60,000 bases of DNA, taken from positions 208,290,244-208,350,243 of the forward strand of contig NC_081411.1 of NCBI RefSeq assembly GCF_030272615.1. The letters run 5' to 3'. Positions within the stretch are counted from its first letter, which is position 1. Every line of letters begins with the position of its first letter. Of the stretch, positions 21,836-34,135 are shown piece by piece. Under the pieces are notes generated by a model. The model searched no databases. It worked only from the letters and a program-made list of their open reading frames with translations, and was not told the origin of the DNA. The position numbers and the translations under genes were made by a program. This stretch comes from Cryptomeria japonica. Taxonomy: Eukaryota; Streptophyta; Pinopsida; Cupressales; Cupressaceae.

Positions 21836-23492
21836 AGCAGCAAAAAGGAAAGAACACAAGAGCACAAAAGCACAAGAGACACCCCCCAAATTCAATCAAT
21901 CAAAGTACCCCCCCAAAAGTGATGATTTTGGCACTTTATACTTAGTGCGATTACAATGAGCCACTTGCAAAACAAGGCAAAGTGGGCTTATGATGCAAAC
22001 TTTACAACTTCTCAAATGAGATACAAGAGACTTCAATCAATAGTGCAATGAATCTAACTGAGATTCAAGCAAATATACAAGTACCAAGAGAGCCAAAAAT
22101 GGCCTAAATCTGAAAGTACAATTTCTACTTACAATGACATCAATCTGATAGCATCATGTGAAAGTAGACAAAAAAATACGCACTTTCAAAAAAAACGGCA
22201 CCTAAAAAGGGGGTCGGATGACCCCAAACGAAGCCTCTGAAGTTGCAAAAACTGGGATTACTCAGGAACAGTCACCAAAAACTGCATTTTCTGAAAAATC
22301 CGTGCATCAAAATCAAAAAATTCTTTCACCACTACGGAGAGCACGAAATTCTAGCCCATTTCAAAAAAAATTGCACCCAAAAAGGAGCAAAAATGAGCAA
22401 GTTATGGCCATTTGAAGTTGAACTGCAAAATCAAAAATGCAAATGAGAGGGGGTCCAAAAATTTTCAAACCCTGCTGATGTGGCGCTGACGTCATCAATT
22501 CACGCGATTAAATTTGATGGTCGTATGACCGTCGCCAAAACTTCGCCTATCTGGCTGACTGAGCGTCCGTACTGTACGGACAGATTACGTGGCCAGATGA
22601 CTGTATGTCTGTATGGTACGGAAATGCTGACTGTGCAAGGCTGATGTGGCATCCGTACTGTTGACGTGGCGTACGGTTTTCTGCGTGTCGTACGGAGGGT
22701 CCACGTGTCCGGGTGACGTGGCACGGTCAGATGTCCGCGTGGCAGTGAGCGTGGAGGCGGAGCTGCTGTCGGCGTCTTCGGCTGCGGAGTCCGGCAGGTA
22801 GCGGGGCGCTGCGGGGGCCGATGCGGAGCTGAGCGCGGATGTCGAAGGAGCCACTGGTGCCTGTGCTTGGGGAGCAGAGAACCGGGGTGGTGCCCGAGCG
22901 GAGGACGGGCGAGCGGGAGAGGAGGCGCTACCAGAGACCTGGGGGTGGCGCCGGGAAGCGGGAGCAGCACAGGGAGGACGCTCGCGGGTTCGGAGCCGGT
23001 GCTGCCGGGAAGCGGCGGTGGCGCCGGGAAGCGGGATCCGGCCGACGAGTGGTACACTGCGCAGACTGGTACGTCTGCAAAAAAAACCTGCAAACAGGTA
23101 CGTACGGAGCACCAGGGGGGGTCTGCGGACCCCCCAAAAACTGTATTTTTTTTTTTATTTTTTTGCTTTTTTTTTATTTTTTCGAATTTTTTCAATTTTT
23201 TTTTATTTTTTATTTTTTCAATTTTTCAAACAATTTTCAGCAAAAGTGAAAAAAAAAAATTTGAAAAATATATGAATATTCGAAAAATCCGTACGATTAG
23301 CAAAATTGGGGAAAAAAAATTTCCTCACCAAAATAGGCCAACTTTATAACCAAAATTCATGGAAATGGCCTTCCGGACGCAATGGAGAGGTCGAATCTGG
23401 TCTAGGACGCCTCCAAATGATGCTGCTCCTCAGATCTGCCTCTTGACGTCACAATAATGCCTCTTCAAGACGAATCAATGAGACTCCAATAG
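21836..23492 (-). other. 5' leader of element A with GC-rich cassette
   Basis: About 1.66 kb between primer site and gag. The half near gag (21840-22500) is AT-rich and closely matches copy B. A segment at about 22500-23110 is strongly GC-rich, with many GTACGG/CCGTAC words and a TGACGTCA near 22488-22495. Then come T/A homopolymer runs (23130-23270). Long Pro/Arg/Ala-rich open frames here are composition artefacts, not conserved with copy B. It may hold packaging or translation signals. Confidence 0.7.
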
Positions 23493-23504
23493 CTCTGATA
23501 CCAT
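23493..23504 (-). promoter_or_regulatory. Element A primer binding site (initiator tRNA-Met)
   Basis: On minus TGGTATCAGAGC follows the CCAACA end of the 5' LTR with no gap. It is a perfect match to the plant consensus. Confidence 0.95.
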
Positions 23505-23996
23505 GTTGGATTTTGCCAAGATCAAGAGGTCATTGAAATGTACAAGATAGAGACATAATATGGGACAAGAATAAACTGTATTCTCATCAATAGAAAATGA
23601 TCAACAATCAACTGGATTATTGTTATTACAATGAATAGAGATGAGCCTGTTTATATAGGCAAGGCCATATGGATGTATGAGCACACAAACATGACATGTG
23701 GCTCAATGAGAAAAAAGGGTAGGTAGGAAATAGGTGTGGGTAGGTAGGAGAAATAATATAATATTCCACATGAGGTGGATCACCCACCGAAGGTGGAATT
23801 ATCACTCCACAATAAGTGGATATGATAGTGTAATAACAAGATCAACACCATAAGAGGTGGAAATTCCTACACACACTATCCCAATGTGGCACAAACACCC
23901 AAGTGTCTCATATCCAAACTACTATGAAATGCATTATCCTAAGTAAACTTAAGTAAGTGTAATAATATCCATGATGAATAATTATTTACACCAACA
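23505..23996 (-). repeat. Element A, 5' LTR (promoter)
   Basis: Nearly identical to the 3' LTR; one difference was seen (near 23578 against 18910). On minus a TATATAAA box (rc at about 23650-23657) sits in GCCTATATAAACAGGC. Confidence 0.95.
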
Positions 23997-24005
23997 CTTA
24001 TAACA

Positions 24006-27000
24006 AACATATTATATTAAATTATAAAAAATAAGAACTTACAAGACATCTTCATAGATTGTTTAGGAGTGAGATTAAGAGGATTTTCTTTGAGAGGCTG
24101 ATAATAGATAGATTCAAAATTTTAAGGAGGAGGGAAGATGAAAAGGCTAGGGACCTAAACTATCTATAAAGACTTGACCTAGGTTAGGTACCAAGCCTAG
24201 TCATTAAGAGAAAGGTAGAAAACAATAAGAAATAGTTTCAATTCTACTAACAATAGACATTAGCACATCACTTTGATATTTATGTAATGTGCACACTAAC
24301 ATTCAAGTACAACAAGCTTTTGAAAGTCTAAAATTTTAGAAAACATGAGATAAACATAGAAGGGACACTACTTTAGTTAGAAAGTTGAGGAGAAAAAAAA
24401 CGTAAGACATGAATTCACACCAAGGGTGGTGAAGGCTATGGTACAATCCAAATGATCCTAAAACACATTAATGATTATGAACACTAAACTAAGCCCAAAA
24501 GATGATGTGAAAATTATAAATTATATTTTTTTATGTTGCATATGGTGACCATCATAAACACATTATTATGTTGTTTAAAAAACATCCATTTGAAAATCAA
24601 ATGTTGCATCCTATGTACCTTCCAAAGATAATATTGAATTGAATAATATAATTTTAAAAAATATTTAAAGTTATTGTAAAAGTAGATTCACATTAAATTA
24701 TTTCTTTTGCAATAAACATAATAAGCTAACATGTATAGACTAAAAATAAGATTTCAAGCATCCTCTTATAAATTAAAGACAAGTTAAGAAAACTAAAACA
24801 CATTATCAATTCTTAACTATAATATCAAGAAGACATACAAGTTTGAATCTTGTAAAGTATACCTAAAGTAATTACAAATTTTGGCATTATATTAAAAGCA
24901 TTATTCTTTTTGCAAATAGTGTCGCTATACTCAATTGGCAAAGAAACCAATAACTAATGTCCACATATTATTGTAGTGTTAGTGTGTATATACAAATTGT
25001 GTATTCTTATTATTAGTTCCTCCCTATTGGAACTATTGCGGAGGGCTAAAAACCTTAAGTCATTATTAAATGGTTGCTTGTCATCCAATCAAATTGTAGA
25101 TTTTTTACATAAATTTAATTTCATCAATGTCTTATGTGAAACTTGCAAGTTTTTTAGCCTAAAATACATTAATAAAAAAAGTTTATCTATATTTTGATTG
25201 GGCTAAAATTAGTGGGAGTAGATTGTCAGAAATCAATTACAAGTAACTAAGCAAGAGAACGCACATTTCCTGATATCTTGGGCAGTGCGAAGATTGTCAA
25301 GAAGAAGATGCAGTCATGGCCTTATTTAACACGCTTGGATTTTGACGGTCACCCCTACCTGTCATATGAATTTTTGATGACGGTTTAGTCATTTCAATGC
25401 CTTTCATTTGACGTTTTAAGAAAAATATTAACTGGCAAAAAATATAAAAGTAGAAGATTGAAGCCACAGCAAAATGCAATGCACATCTTTCTTGGGAAGA
25501 AATGAAAATCATTGTCTTAATGAGAAAATAATGATAAATTAGTAATATATGCAAAAATATTAAATTTACTAAATAAGTTTCTAAATTAACATGTTAATAT
25601 ATATTATATATTAACATGTTAATATATATTATATATTAACATTAACTGATAATCAATTAATAATTACTAATTTAGTAATAATAAACATTAGAATTTTAAA
25701 ATTATATATATTATGACAAGTTTCTATAACAATCTTATTAAATATATTTAAAAAATTAAATTGACTAAGTTTCTAAATTCATATATAAAAAAATAGAATA
25801 AACTGTAAAAATTCATATTAAAATATTTTATCAATTATATTCTATCATTTCAATTATGACAAGTTTCTAAATTCATATGAAAAAATAGAACTATTCTAAA
25901 AAAAATCATATTAAAATATTATAAAATTAGAAACAACTACATCCTTCCATTTCAAAATATTCTAAATAAATTTGTATTTTTATAATAAACATTCTAAACT
26001 AATATATATATCAATATTATAAATTATAATATTCTATGATATATATTACCTACTATATTTTTTTAGGGTTTATTTATAATTTGAAGTGTCATCTATACGA
26101 TTTTAGAAAAAAAATGGCATGTCAATGCATACGTACTACTAATTTTTTAAGCTATCAAATACAATTCAAAAGTGAAAAAACGACCATTTAACCTGTCAAA
26201 TTCCAAACACTATGACCTACATGCAAAACAAACACCTGCCTTATCTATGTTTCTACATTTCGCATTTGTAACTATTACATCTATCAAAATTCCTATACTC
26301 TTAATGCTTTGGATGGATGTCTATCCCCGCTGGAAAAAGGAAGAAACCCCTTTGGTGTATTACTGACGGTCATTACAGGAGGCAACAGTTTCTTTAAGGC
26401 ATTCTATCAAACATTTTACATGCCTTGTCAATGCTTCCACATTTTACAGACGCACAATAGGTGGAATTTGGCCTTAGCTTGCCAGGTACATATGATCTTT
26501 GTAAATTTTTTTGCTAGGGTGAGGCGCAAATCTATGTCTACATGACTCTATTATCTGAAATCACTACACCTTTTATGAATGCGAGATGATAAGACGTTCA
26601 AATATGTTAAATTATTATATGAGAGACAGGTTGTCAGATTTTACCTTATATTTTATGTACTTAATGTTTGTAATGGTAATCCAAGTACCTAGATTTGGAA
26701 GGCCTGAAAAGATCAAAGACATATTTAATAAATGGAATTGCGTTATTTTTTGGTTGGCTGATTTGTATATTCCTTAACTCAAAGACAGGTTTCTTTCTTT
26801 TGAAAATTAGAAAAACAAAACATTTGATTTATTGATTTGACATCTCTGTTAAGTTTATAATCTATTCTTACAGGTCGCAAGAATTATTTTGTTCATTTTC
26901 TACCTTGCCTTATTCACTAGCATTACAATGAGGTGTGAATTTTTGTTGCATCTTATGTTGTTTTATTTGGTCTATTTTAGAATCGCCAAGGGGTGCAAGA

Positions 27001-27923
27001 AAACTTTATCCAAAAGACAAGATGACTGAGTGGATGGTTCCCATTTGGATGTCCTAATTTAAGTGTCAACTTAACCAGAAGTAGGTCCAAAATTGATGTA
27101 ACTTCCAAATTTTATATAAGACTGCCTATATATTCAAGGCTTGTAAGCTAGACTACTATTCTAGATGTATTGTCATTTGACGCAATTCACATGCTTAATG
27201 TGTTTATATACCATATATTTTACCAAATGTGTTGGGTCCCATGTTGTTTGGATCATTCTTAGGCCATTCTATACCTGGTCTACCTTGTACCAATCTTTGC
27301 ATTTTATATTTTCTCAAATTTGCATCATCGAGTGAGTGAAATTGTGATTCAAACATTTGCTCTGACTAGCATTCTAGGAACTTTCAAGCATAAAAAGATA
27401 ATAGGAAATTATTTATCATTTAACAAACTTATCTGTCTGACTTGCAAAAATAGATAGATAGCAAAAGAAATCCTTTTGTTGTTGTTGATCTCTCATTCTC
27501 CATCATGAATCGGTCATTCTATCCTTGTTGAAGGATGAATTGTAAAGGTTTGTGGGACTTATTAAAGTTCCATAGACACTTGGAAGTGATTTCAGTTTGA
27601 AAGTACTCCATATTGACCAACCACATGATATTCAAACATTTAGTTTTGATGATTTCACAGTTTCCTCCAATTCCATCCTGAACATCCAATTTAGACTATG
27701 TTGATCATCAATAATGCAGCATATAAATTTAATGATTGGCCTTCATGGAAAAATGACAAACAAACAAATCATCCTAATTGCCTTTTATGGTATTTAAAAT
27801 AAGTCCTGCCAGCTCTATGTATAAAATACTGCTGCTACGAATTTAATATATTCCTTCCAACTACCTCTATGCATCTAACCTTGTCTCTTCATTTGCAATT
27901 TACTAAATTTTGCATATTTAATT
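24006..27923. other. AT-rich intergenic DNA
   Basis: No gene was recognised. A GTGGGAG followed by TGTCAGAAATC at about 25214-25236 resembles a copia polypurine tract and LTR start, but no partner or coding sequence supports it. A palindromic 25-bp repeat lies at 25586-25642. Confidence 0.45.
25586..25642. repeat. 25-bp tandem palindromic repeat
   Basis: TTAACATGTTAATATATATT... is repeated with a 25-bp step just over twice. TTAACATGTTAA is a perfect palindrome and the rest is TA-rich, so the whole can fold back. Confidence 0.85.
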
Positions 27924-28045
27924 GTCAACAATCAATATTTTTTTTGAATAAAAGGGTAAAAACTTTATTGAAAATCAGACACAAGAATTACAAAGAGAAC
28001 CAGAGCCCTGAGGCCCCAAAAATGAACCACAAAACCAACCCCAGA

Positions 28046-31000
28046 TCAGCCAGCTTCATAACTATCCATGTCCTTAGCAAAAATCTTCTGCAAGTCCTGA
28101 CAATAATCTGAGGAGAGATGCTCCTAGCCTTCAACTTTCCAATCACTACCATGTTCTGAGGCCCACTTAGCCAAACAATCAACTACTCTATTCCATTCAC
28201 GAGGAATGTGTATGAAAGACACCTGCTCCATTAAAGAACTAATTTTAAGAATCTGATGAACAATCACTACCAACTGCCACTAAATCCCACTCACCTTTGC
28301 TCAGTCAACAAGTTAACAACAATTTGTGAATCCGATTCGCAAATAACCTTCCTTCGTCCCAACTCCCAAGCATGCTCTAGGGCTTAGAGAAACGCAAATC
28401 CCTTCATAAAATTATTAGACTGTCACCTTTTATGCACCAAAAAGAGGAAAACCACCTTCCCCATACTATTCTTACCAACACCACCAACTTCAGCAGAGCC
28501 TGGGTTACCCCTAGAGGAGCCATTGGTGTTAATCTTGATAAACTCATCTTGAGGGGGTATCCACCTTCCCACCCTTTGAACCTTCTTCATAGCACATCTA
28601 CCTCTCCTAACACAAGCTGAGGTGGGAGACAACTCCTGCAAACCAAATCTACTCACAATATCTGCCTCGTGTCTACCTAGAGGAAAATTCACCTCACATT
28701 TAGCTTCCACCGTCTCCAGAATCATATCAATGATTCCATTTCACACTTGTTGAACTAACAATCTAACCTCATGAAAGATCCTCTTGTTCCTCTTGAGCCA
28801 GATCTGCCATAGAATGAAAATGGGCCCAATATACCAGACAGTCTGGAGGAAGGAGAACAAAATAGGTGGTATGCCCAAACTACTCCAAAACTCCACCAGC
28901 AAATCCGCGTGAACACAAGGATGCTTCCACACCCCCCACCAGTAATGCCAAATAAGCAAAGAGAAGGGCCATCTGAAGAATAGGTGTGAGGAATCTTCCT
29001 CCCCATTACCACACAAAACACAAATAGAAGGCCCCGAGAATCCCCTCTTGCCGATATTATCCCAAGTTAGGCATCTATTCAAAGCCAAAGTCCAAGCAAA
29101 GCAATTACACTTCGGCCAAGAAAAATTATTCCACACCTATTTCCACTAGTGCACCTCTCTTCCCTCCAGTCTTTGGTTCAATAGTTCATGGTATCCACTA
29201 GCCACAGTAAAGACGCCCTTAGGATTTGGAGACCAAGCAAGTTCATCCCTACCCTTGAGGGAACTACAATGTCTACTTGTCAGAATGACATGCAACTCAA
29301 CACACTCTTCATCCACTCATTGGGAGCCTTCCACCGCTCCAATTCCAACCGCCCACACCTATAAACAACCTTGAAGTCACTCACCCTTGACCACCCTACC
29401 TCCAAAAACCTCTGGCACAGATTCCCAAGGTTAGGAAATTGATCAAGGATGGGGGTATCCATCCCAAGAGTCATTCCACAAAAGGACCTCTTCCCCCCTC
29501 TTGCAAATCCAAAAGAGTCTTGCCTTAATGAGAGAAGCCCTCCTCTTGAGAGTACACCAGATCGTTGAGCCTTTTCCCTCAAGCGGATAACTAGGAATTT
29601 CCTCCATCGGGATCCTCTGCATATATTTGTTGGCCAAAATCCTAGCCCAGCCTTGATCCTGCACAACACACCACCTCTAGTACAATTTAGCCAATAGAGC
29701 TTCCCCAAATAAAATAGACTGCCTTAAACCAAGCCCCCTGGACTTCTTTGGGCTACACACCAAGTCCCAATTGACAAGACTCCATTTGGAAGAGAAAAGA
29801 TTGCCTAGCCAGAGAGTCCAAACCCTTCAAGAACCACTTAAGAGCCACTTGTAGCATACATCGATAAATCAGAAGAGCCTGAACCACTAACTAAAGCAAT
29901 TGAACCTTCCCAGCAAAGGATAACCATCTGTGAGTCTAGTATTCAACCTTCGTGCGAAATTAATCCAAGATACCCTGCCATGACTCCCTAGGAGGGTTAC
30001 CAAAAGAAATAGGAATACCCAAATAAGTCAAGGGCAGAGAGCCAACTTGGAATCTCAAGATAAGAGCAATCCTCCTTTGAATAGTTCCAGGAGTGTTGAA
30101 GAAGAGGATAGAATATTTATCCTCATTGATCAACTGGCCCGAGGCCGCAAGATAAATATCCAAAACCTTACGCAGATTAGTAGCTTCTCTGATCCGAGCA
30201 AGTCCCATAAGGGTCGTGTCATCAACAAACTGCAAATGAGACTGCGGCTACAAGTCATTACCCCAACTCCAACCTTGAATAATACCCAGACCCACATTAT
30301 GCTTAATCAGCCTCCCTAGACCCTTAGCCAATAAAATGAATAAATAAGGGGAGAGGGGTTCCCCCTAGCGAAGACCCCTAGAAGCACCAACAGCTCAGTA
30401 TGATCTCCATTGATTAGCATAGAGTAAGAAGTACATGTAACACAAATCATAACCCATTGGATCCATTCATCAATAAAGTCAAAATCCCTGAGGATCTCCT
30501 GGAGGAAGGATCATCGAACTCTATCGTAAGCCTTAGCCATATCCAGCTTGATAAACATAGCTTTTTCCTTGGAGGTTGCCATAGAATGAATAGTCTCCAT
30601 AGCAATGACCACAACATCAAAAATTTGGTGCCTTTCCACAAACCCACTCTACTCCTCAAAGATAACATCCCCTAGACACTTCTTCAACCTATCCATTATC
30701 AGCTTAGAGATGATCTTATAAATCACATTATAGAGAGATAGGGCAGAACTGGCCTAACCGGTCGGCCCCATCACACTTGGGGATTAGAGCAATGAAAGTC
30801 ACATTCAAAGCCCGGAGAATCTGTTTATTCCTCTGGGACTCCTGGACTACTTCCAATAAGTCCAGTTTGATAATATCCCAGAAATCTTGAAAGAATTCAA
30901 CCTGGAACCCATCCGGTCCAGGAGCTTTTCCTTTCCTCATGTGAAAAACAATCCTCTCAAGTTCTTCTAGCAAAATAGGACCCAAAAGCTGCTCATTCAT

Positions 31001-32311
31001 CTCCCGAGTAACAAGAGAAGGAATGCAAGCAAGAACCTGGTTCTCCTCCACCAATTCCCCTTGAGATTCCTCACTGAAGAGGGACCAAAAATACTGTAAC
31101 GACTCCCTAGAGATCTCCTGCAAGGATAAACACCGTTCACCTCTATCATTGACCAGAACAGGGATGGAATTTCCATGTCTTCTTGCTTTCACTGAGTTGA
31201 AGAAGAAAGTAGTGTTCTTATCCCCTTCCTGAAGCCAATCAATACGAGCTCTTTGTTTCCTGTATATTTCTTCCCTAGCCTCCCATTCCTCTACAACCTT
31301 GATAGCCCTGTCTTCCTCCCTAAGAAAGGCCTTAGACAAACCATGCTCTCTGATTTCACTAGTGATGTCATTTAGCACAATTTGAGCAGCTTTCTTACCA
31401 TGGAAAATGCTCTCGAAACCCTGACGGTTCCACTGTTTAAGTTGAAACTTAACAAATTGCAGTTGCTTGGCAAAAGTGTACATAGCAGTACCAAAGGCCG
31501 ACCTCCCTTTCCTCCACCACTCCACTACAAGAACCTACAAAGCAGGATCCCGAAGCCACATAAGTTGGAATTTGAATGAAGGAGAGCGAGTGACCTACGC
31601 CAAAGAAGAAACTAGCTTGATGGGCCAGTGGTCTGATCCTCTACAGTCAACAATCTCAAAACTTGTGGACCACCCCCCACTAATCCAAAAACTAGAAACT
31701 AGAAAATGATCCAACCTCTCTGCAATCAAATACTCCCCCACCCTCCTATTGTTCCAAGTGAACAAACCATTACCAAGCATAATGTCAACAAGATGCAATG
31801 ATGATATACTATCCTGAAAAAGGAAAGAAGAAGGTTCCAGTCGCATAACACCCCCCTTCTTCTCACTCAACTCAAGGATGGCATTGAAATCTCCCACCAT
31901 AATCCAAGGATGAAAAGGGACCAGCCTTCGCATACAAGAAATATGAGACCATAAGTTATGCTTACCCTGAAGATCAGTAGGCGCATAGATGTTAGAAAAC
32001 AAGATGAATTCCCCAGTCTCAAGACTAGAGACAATCTTGGATAACGAAGATCTAGGGGCAACCCACCAGACAAGGTGAAACCTTAAAGGGTTCCAAAGGC
32101 AGGCCACCCCTCCAAAGGAACCAGCTGCCCCAATACACTGACACTCGCCTCGCCCCCAAAGCTTTGGCACCAGACCCATCATACTCTCCACCGAAAGTTT
32201 AGTTTCTTGCAAGAATAGGACATCAGGTAGATGATTCCTAATCAATTCCCGAATAGCTTTTTGTCTAGGGCCATTGTTCAAGCCCCTCACATTCCATGAA
32301 AGCACAATCAT
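28046..32311 (-). pseudogene. LINE ORF2: endonuclease, reverse transcriptase, RNase H
   Basis: The ATG at 32311 begins MIVLSWNVRGLN. The endonuclease has NVRG, QETK, GDFN and SDHWP, its main catalytic motifs, and stops after about 238 codons (31595). The RT region follows: GKAPGPDGF near 30920, ALIPK near 30790, and an FVDD box (QFVDDTTLMG, about 30228) where YADD is usual. A zinc-finger-like domain (CVLCGNGEEDSSHLFF) lies near 29000. RNase H reads INTNGSSRGNPG, with Asn in place of the first catalytic Asp, and ends ...DCLAKWAS... with TGA at 28046-28048. In-frame stops occur after the endonuclease, after FCPISL (about 30730) and near 28118. The enzyme is therefore not made. Confidence 0.85.
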
Positions 32312-33735
32312 TTTGGAGGATTGGAAAAGTGAGAATCCAGAGTCTTTACTGACCCTGACTCAACCAAATTCTCCCCCATCAATTTGATCTTATCCAAATC
32401 CTTCTTTCTGCCAACCTTTGAGTTCTTCTCCGAAGCACTTTTTTTAATATCTTTCTGATGTAGACCCAAGTGAACAAAGGACTTATTACTTTTACCCCCA
32501 GCCAGTTCCAATTTCAGAGCTGACGGAGAACCCTCCCCCCCAACCAAATTCACCTCCAAGCCAGAAGTGGGTCCCAACTGGACCCCTACTCATTGATCCA
32601 TCTCCATTTGCTGGCTTCCAACCACTTGCAGAGCCTGGGAAAAGTCCTCAATCACTCTTTTTGGAGCCCCCCCTGATGCACCTTGCTCCAAAGGGGTTAA
32701 CCCCGGGTTCACCTCCTGCTAGCTAAGGTCATCGAAGGCCTCGAATCTGTTAAAGGTATCATCCTCTTGTCTCTCCTATAAGGACCTCTTTTGTCCTCAA
32801 TTCCTGTTCTTTGTCTTAACTGAGACAAAACCATCAGCATCCACAACCTCGACCAACATAGCAGCTTTTCCTTTATTAGCCCCATCTAGGCTGTGGGTCG
32901 GCATCTGAGGTTGGCGCACCACCGGTTTATATCTAGGGAACTTGCACTATAAATGACCATACTCATAACACAGACGACACCAAAATGGTAAAGTCTCATA
33001 ATCCAACTGTTGAACCCAAAAATAAGAGCCCGCACACATATCTATAGCATCTGGTAAAGGTTTACTAAGATCAATTTTAACACAGATACGCACAAAGGTC
33101 ATTACATTTCTCCCCAGGATTTGTGTTGAAGATCCCGCTGGCTTCCCAAGCAGTGCAGCAAGCATCTGAAGAACATCCTCCCGACAACATTCCATTGGAA
33201 AGCGTGGTAAACGAACCCACACTGGAACCCTATTCGGGAGCTCCTCTTAAGGGTTAAACCCCACATGCCAAGGTTTGATGACCAACCCCACCTGGTTGTA
33301 AAAATGCAGGCCTCCTTCAAAAACTCTATTGCGATCCTCCATGCAATTGAAAGTAACCATGAAGTAGTTGTTTGCCAGCAGCATAATCTCCATTTCCCTT
33401 TCCGGTGCCCAAGTCCTATGCGCCCAATTTTCCAAAAACTGCAAAGAAACCCTCATTCCCAAAAACTTGCAATATAGCGAGTGTTTTGAAAAGCACTCAA
33501 CGTCTTCAGCTATCATCTCTGGAGGAATAACCAGCCTTGGCCTCTCACTGCATCTCTCCAGACAACCATTAATCTTCATAATGCGAGAGCTACCAACACT
33601 ACCAAACCCTAAATCTAAAGAAAAAATATTATTGTTAAAAGTATTCATGCTCTGGGTTGGGGATTTTGAGCCCACCACAGCATGAAAATCCATTGTGGGA
33701 GGTACCTTCGAGGCTTCACCACCAATACTTGACAT
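32308..33735 (-). pseudogene. LINE ORF1: DUF4283-type nucleic-acid-binding protein
   Basis: The start MSSIGGEASK at 33735 leads into a DUF4283-like domain (WAPEREMEIMLLANNYFMVTF), as in plant L1 ORF1 proteins. A stop follows near 33247. The frame then continues through VWVRLPRFPMECC and a CRLCYEYGHL knuckle-like motif (about 32950), where another stop replaces the expected continuation. The C-terminal Lys/Ser-rich part ends at 32308, overlapping ORF2's ATG by a few bases. It would bind the element RNA if intact. Confidence 0.75.
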
Positions 33736-34118
33736 TAGAACTCAAAAAAAAGATAAGGAACCCACACCCCAAAGGGCCCCACTAGAATGCATAGCACCCA
33801 AGACCCCACCCCTCCCAAGCACCACCGGCATGAAGATCCAACCAAAGCCCCCAGCCCCACTAGAAACCCTCAACCTGCAGAAAAAAAGAACCCCAGTCGC
33901 GCAACCTACACCCCTCTCGCAGACCACTGCTCTACTACCCACACCCTCGGCCTCTCCCCGCCCTACGTTGTCCTCCACTGCCCACCTTCGACGACCTACA
34001 TGCACAACTGCTCACAAGCTAGGGCATTGGTGCCCTAGCTTGACCCTCTGCAACCTCCCACACGCATGACACCATCTCCACAAAGCATCCAACCTGAAGT
34101 TTTTTTATTTAATATTCC
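33736..34118 (-). promoter_or_regulatory. LINE 5' untranslated/internal promoter region
   Basis: A roughly 380-bp segment, C-rich on +, lies between ORF1's start and the target duplication. Its composition differs sharply from the AT-rich flanks, as is usual for L1-type 5' ends. Open frames on both strands here are composition artefacts. Confidence 0.5.
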
Positions 34119-34135
34119 GTCACCAATCAATATTT

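Larger units (their letters stand above)
18837..23996 (-). mobile_element. Copia-type gag-protease-only element, copy A
   Basis: A complete 5,160-bp LTR element on minus with perfect 5-bp target duplications CTTAT (18832-18836, 23997-24001). LTRs are TGTTGG...CCAACA, about 493 bp, with one mismatch seen, so insertion is very recent. In transcription order: 5' LTR (23996-23505), primer site, ~1.66 kb leader, gag-protease ORF (21835-19553), polypurine tract, 3' LTR (19329-18837). Integrase, RT and RNase H are absent, so it must rely on enzymes from another copia element. Gag-only LTR elements (TR-GAG type) are known in plants; this one adds a protease and an unusual tail. Its sister is at 39769-44961. 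Confidence 0.95.
18455..24005 (+). mobile_element. TRIM retrotransposon copy 1, split by element A
   Basis: The first 159-bp LTR (18455-18613) is followed by a primer site, a 68-bp interior and a G-rich tract. The second LTR starts at 18682, is cut at 18836, and resumes at 24002-24005. Excluding the 5,160-bp insertion and its 5-bp duplication, the second LTR is also exactly 159 bp. The whole TRIM would be 386 bp with no coding capacity. The two LTRs differ at about 13% of positions, so the TRIM is old. Flanks AACTT/AACAT agree at 4 of 5 bases as a worn target duplication. Confidence 0.85.
27941..34118 (-). mobile_element. Full-length plant L1-type LINE, decayed
   Basis: On minus it runs from a C/G-rich 5' end near 34118 to a short A-rich 3' end near 27941, with AATAAA (rc at 27964-27969) shortly before the end. 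A 12-bp target duplication CAATCAATATTT flanks it (27929-27940 and 34124-34135), extendable to 17 bp with one mismatch. ORF1 and ORF2 are both present in full order but carry several stops. Full length with both ORFs is unusual among plant LINEs, which are mostly 5'-truncated. Confidence 0.9.

Noticed and set aside
21836-21895. Hydrophobic N-terminal extension of gag that looks like a signal peptide
   Set aside because: It begins at a TTG, not ATG; the conserved copia gag start is the ATG at 21835 (41974 in copy B).
22500-23195. Long Pro/Arg/Ala-rich open frames on both strands of the GC-rich leader (also 40594-41043)
   Set aside because: High GC removes stops in several frames at once, and the frames are not shared between copies A and B.
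25214-25300. Copia polypurine tract plus LTR start (GTGGGAG...TGTCAGAAATC)
   Set aside because: No LTR partner, primer site, promoter or upstream copia coding sequence could be found.
32308-33735. LINE ORF1 as a functional host DUF4283 gene
   Set aside because: It has in-frame stops, sits in LINE order before ORF2, and lies within a shared target duplication.
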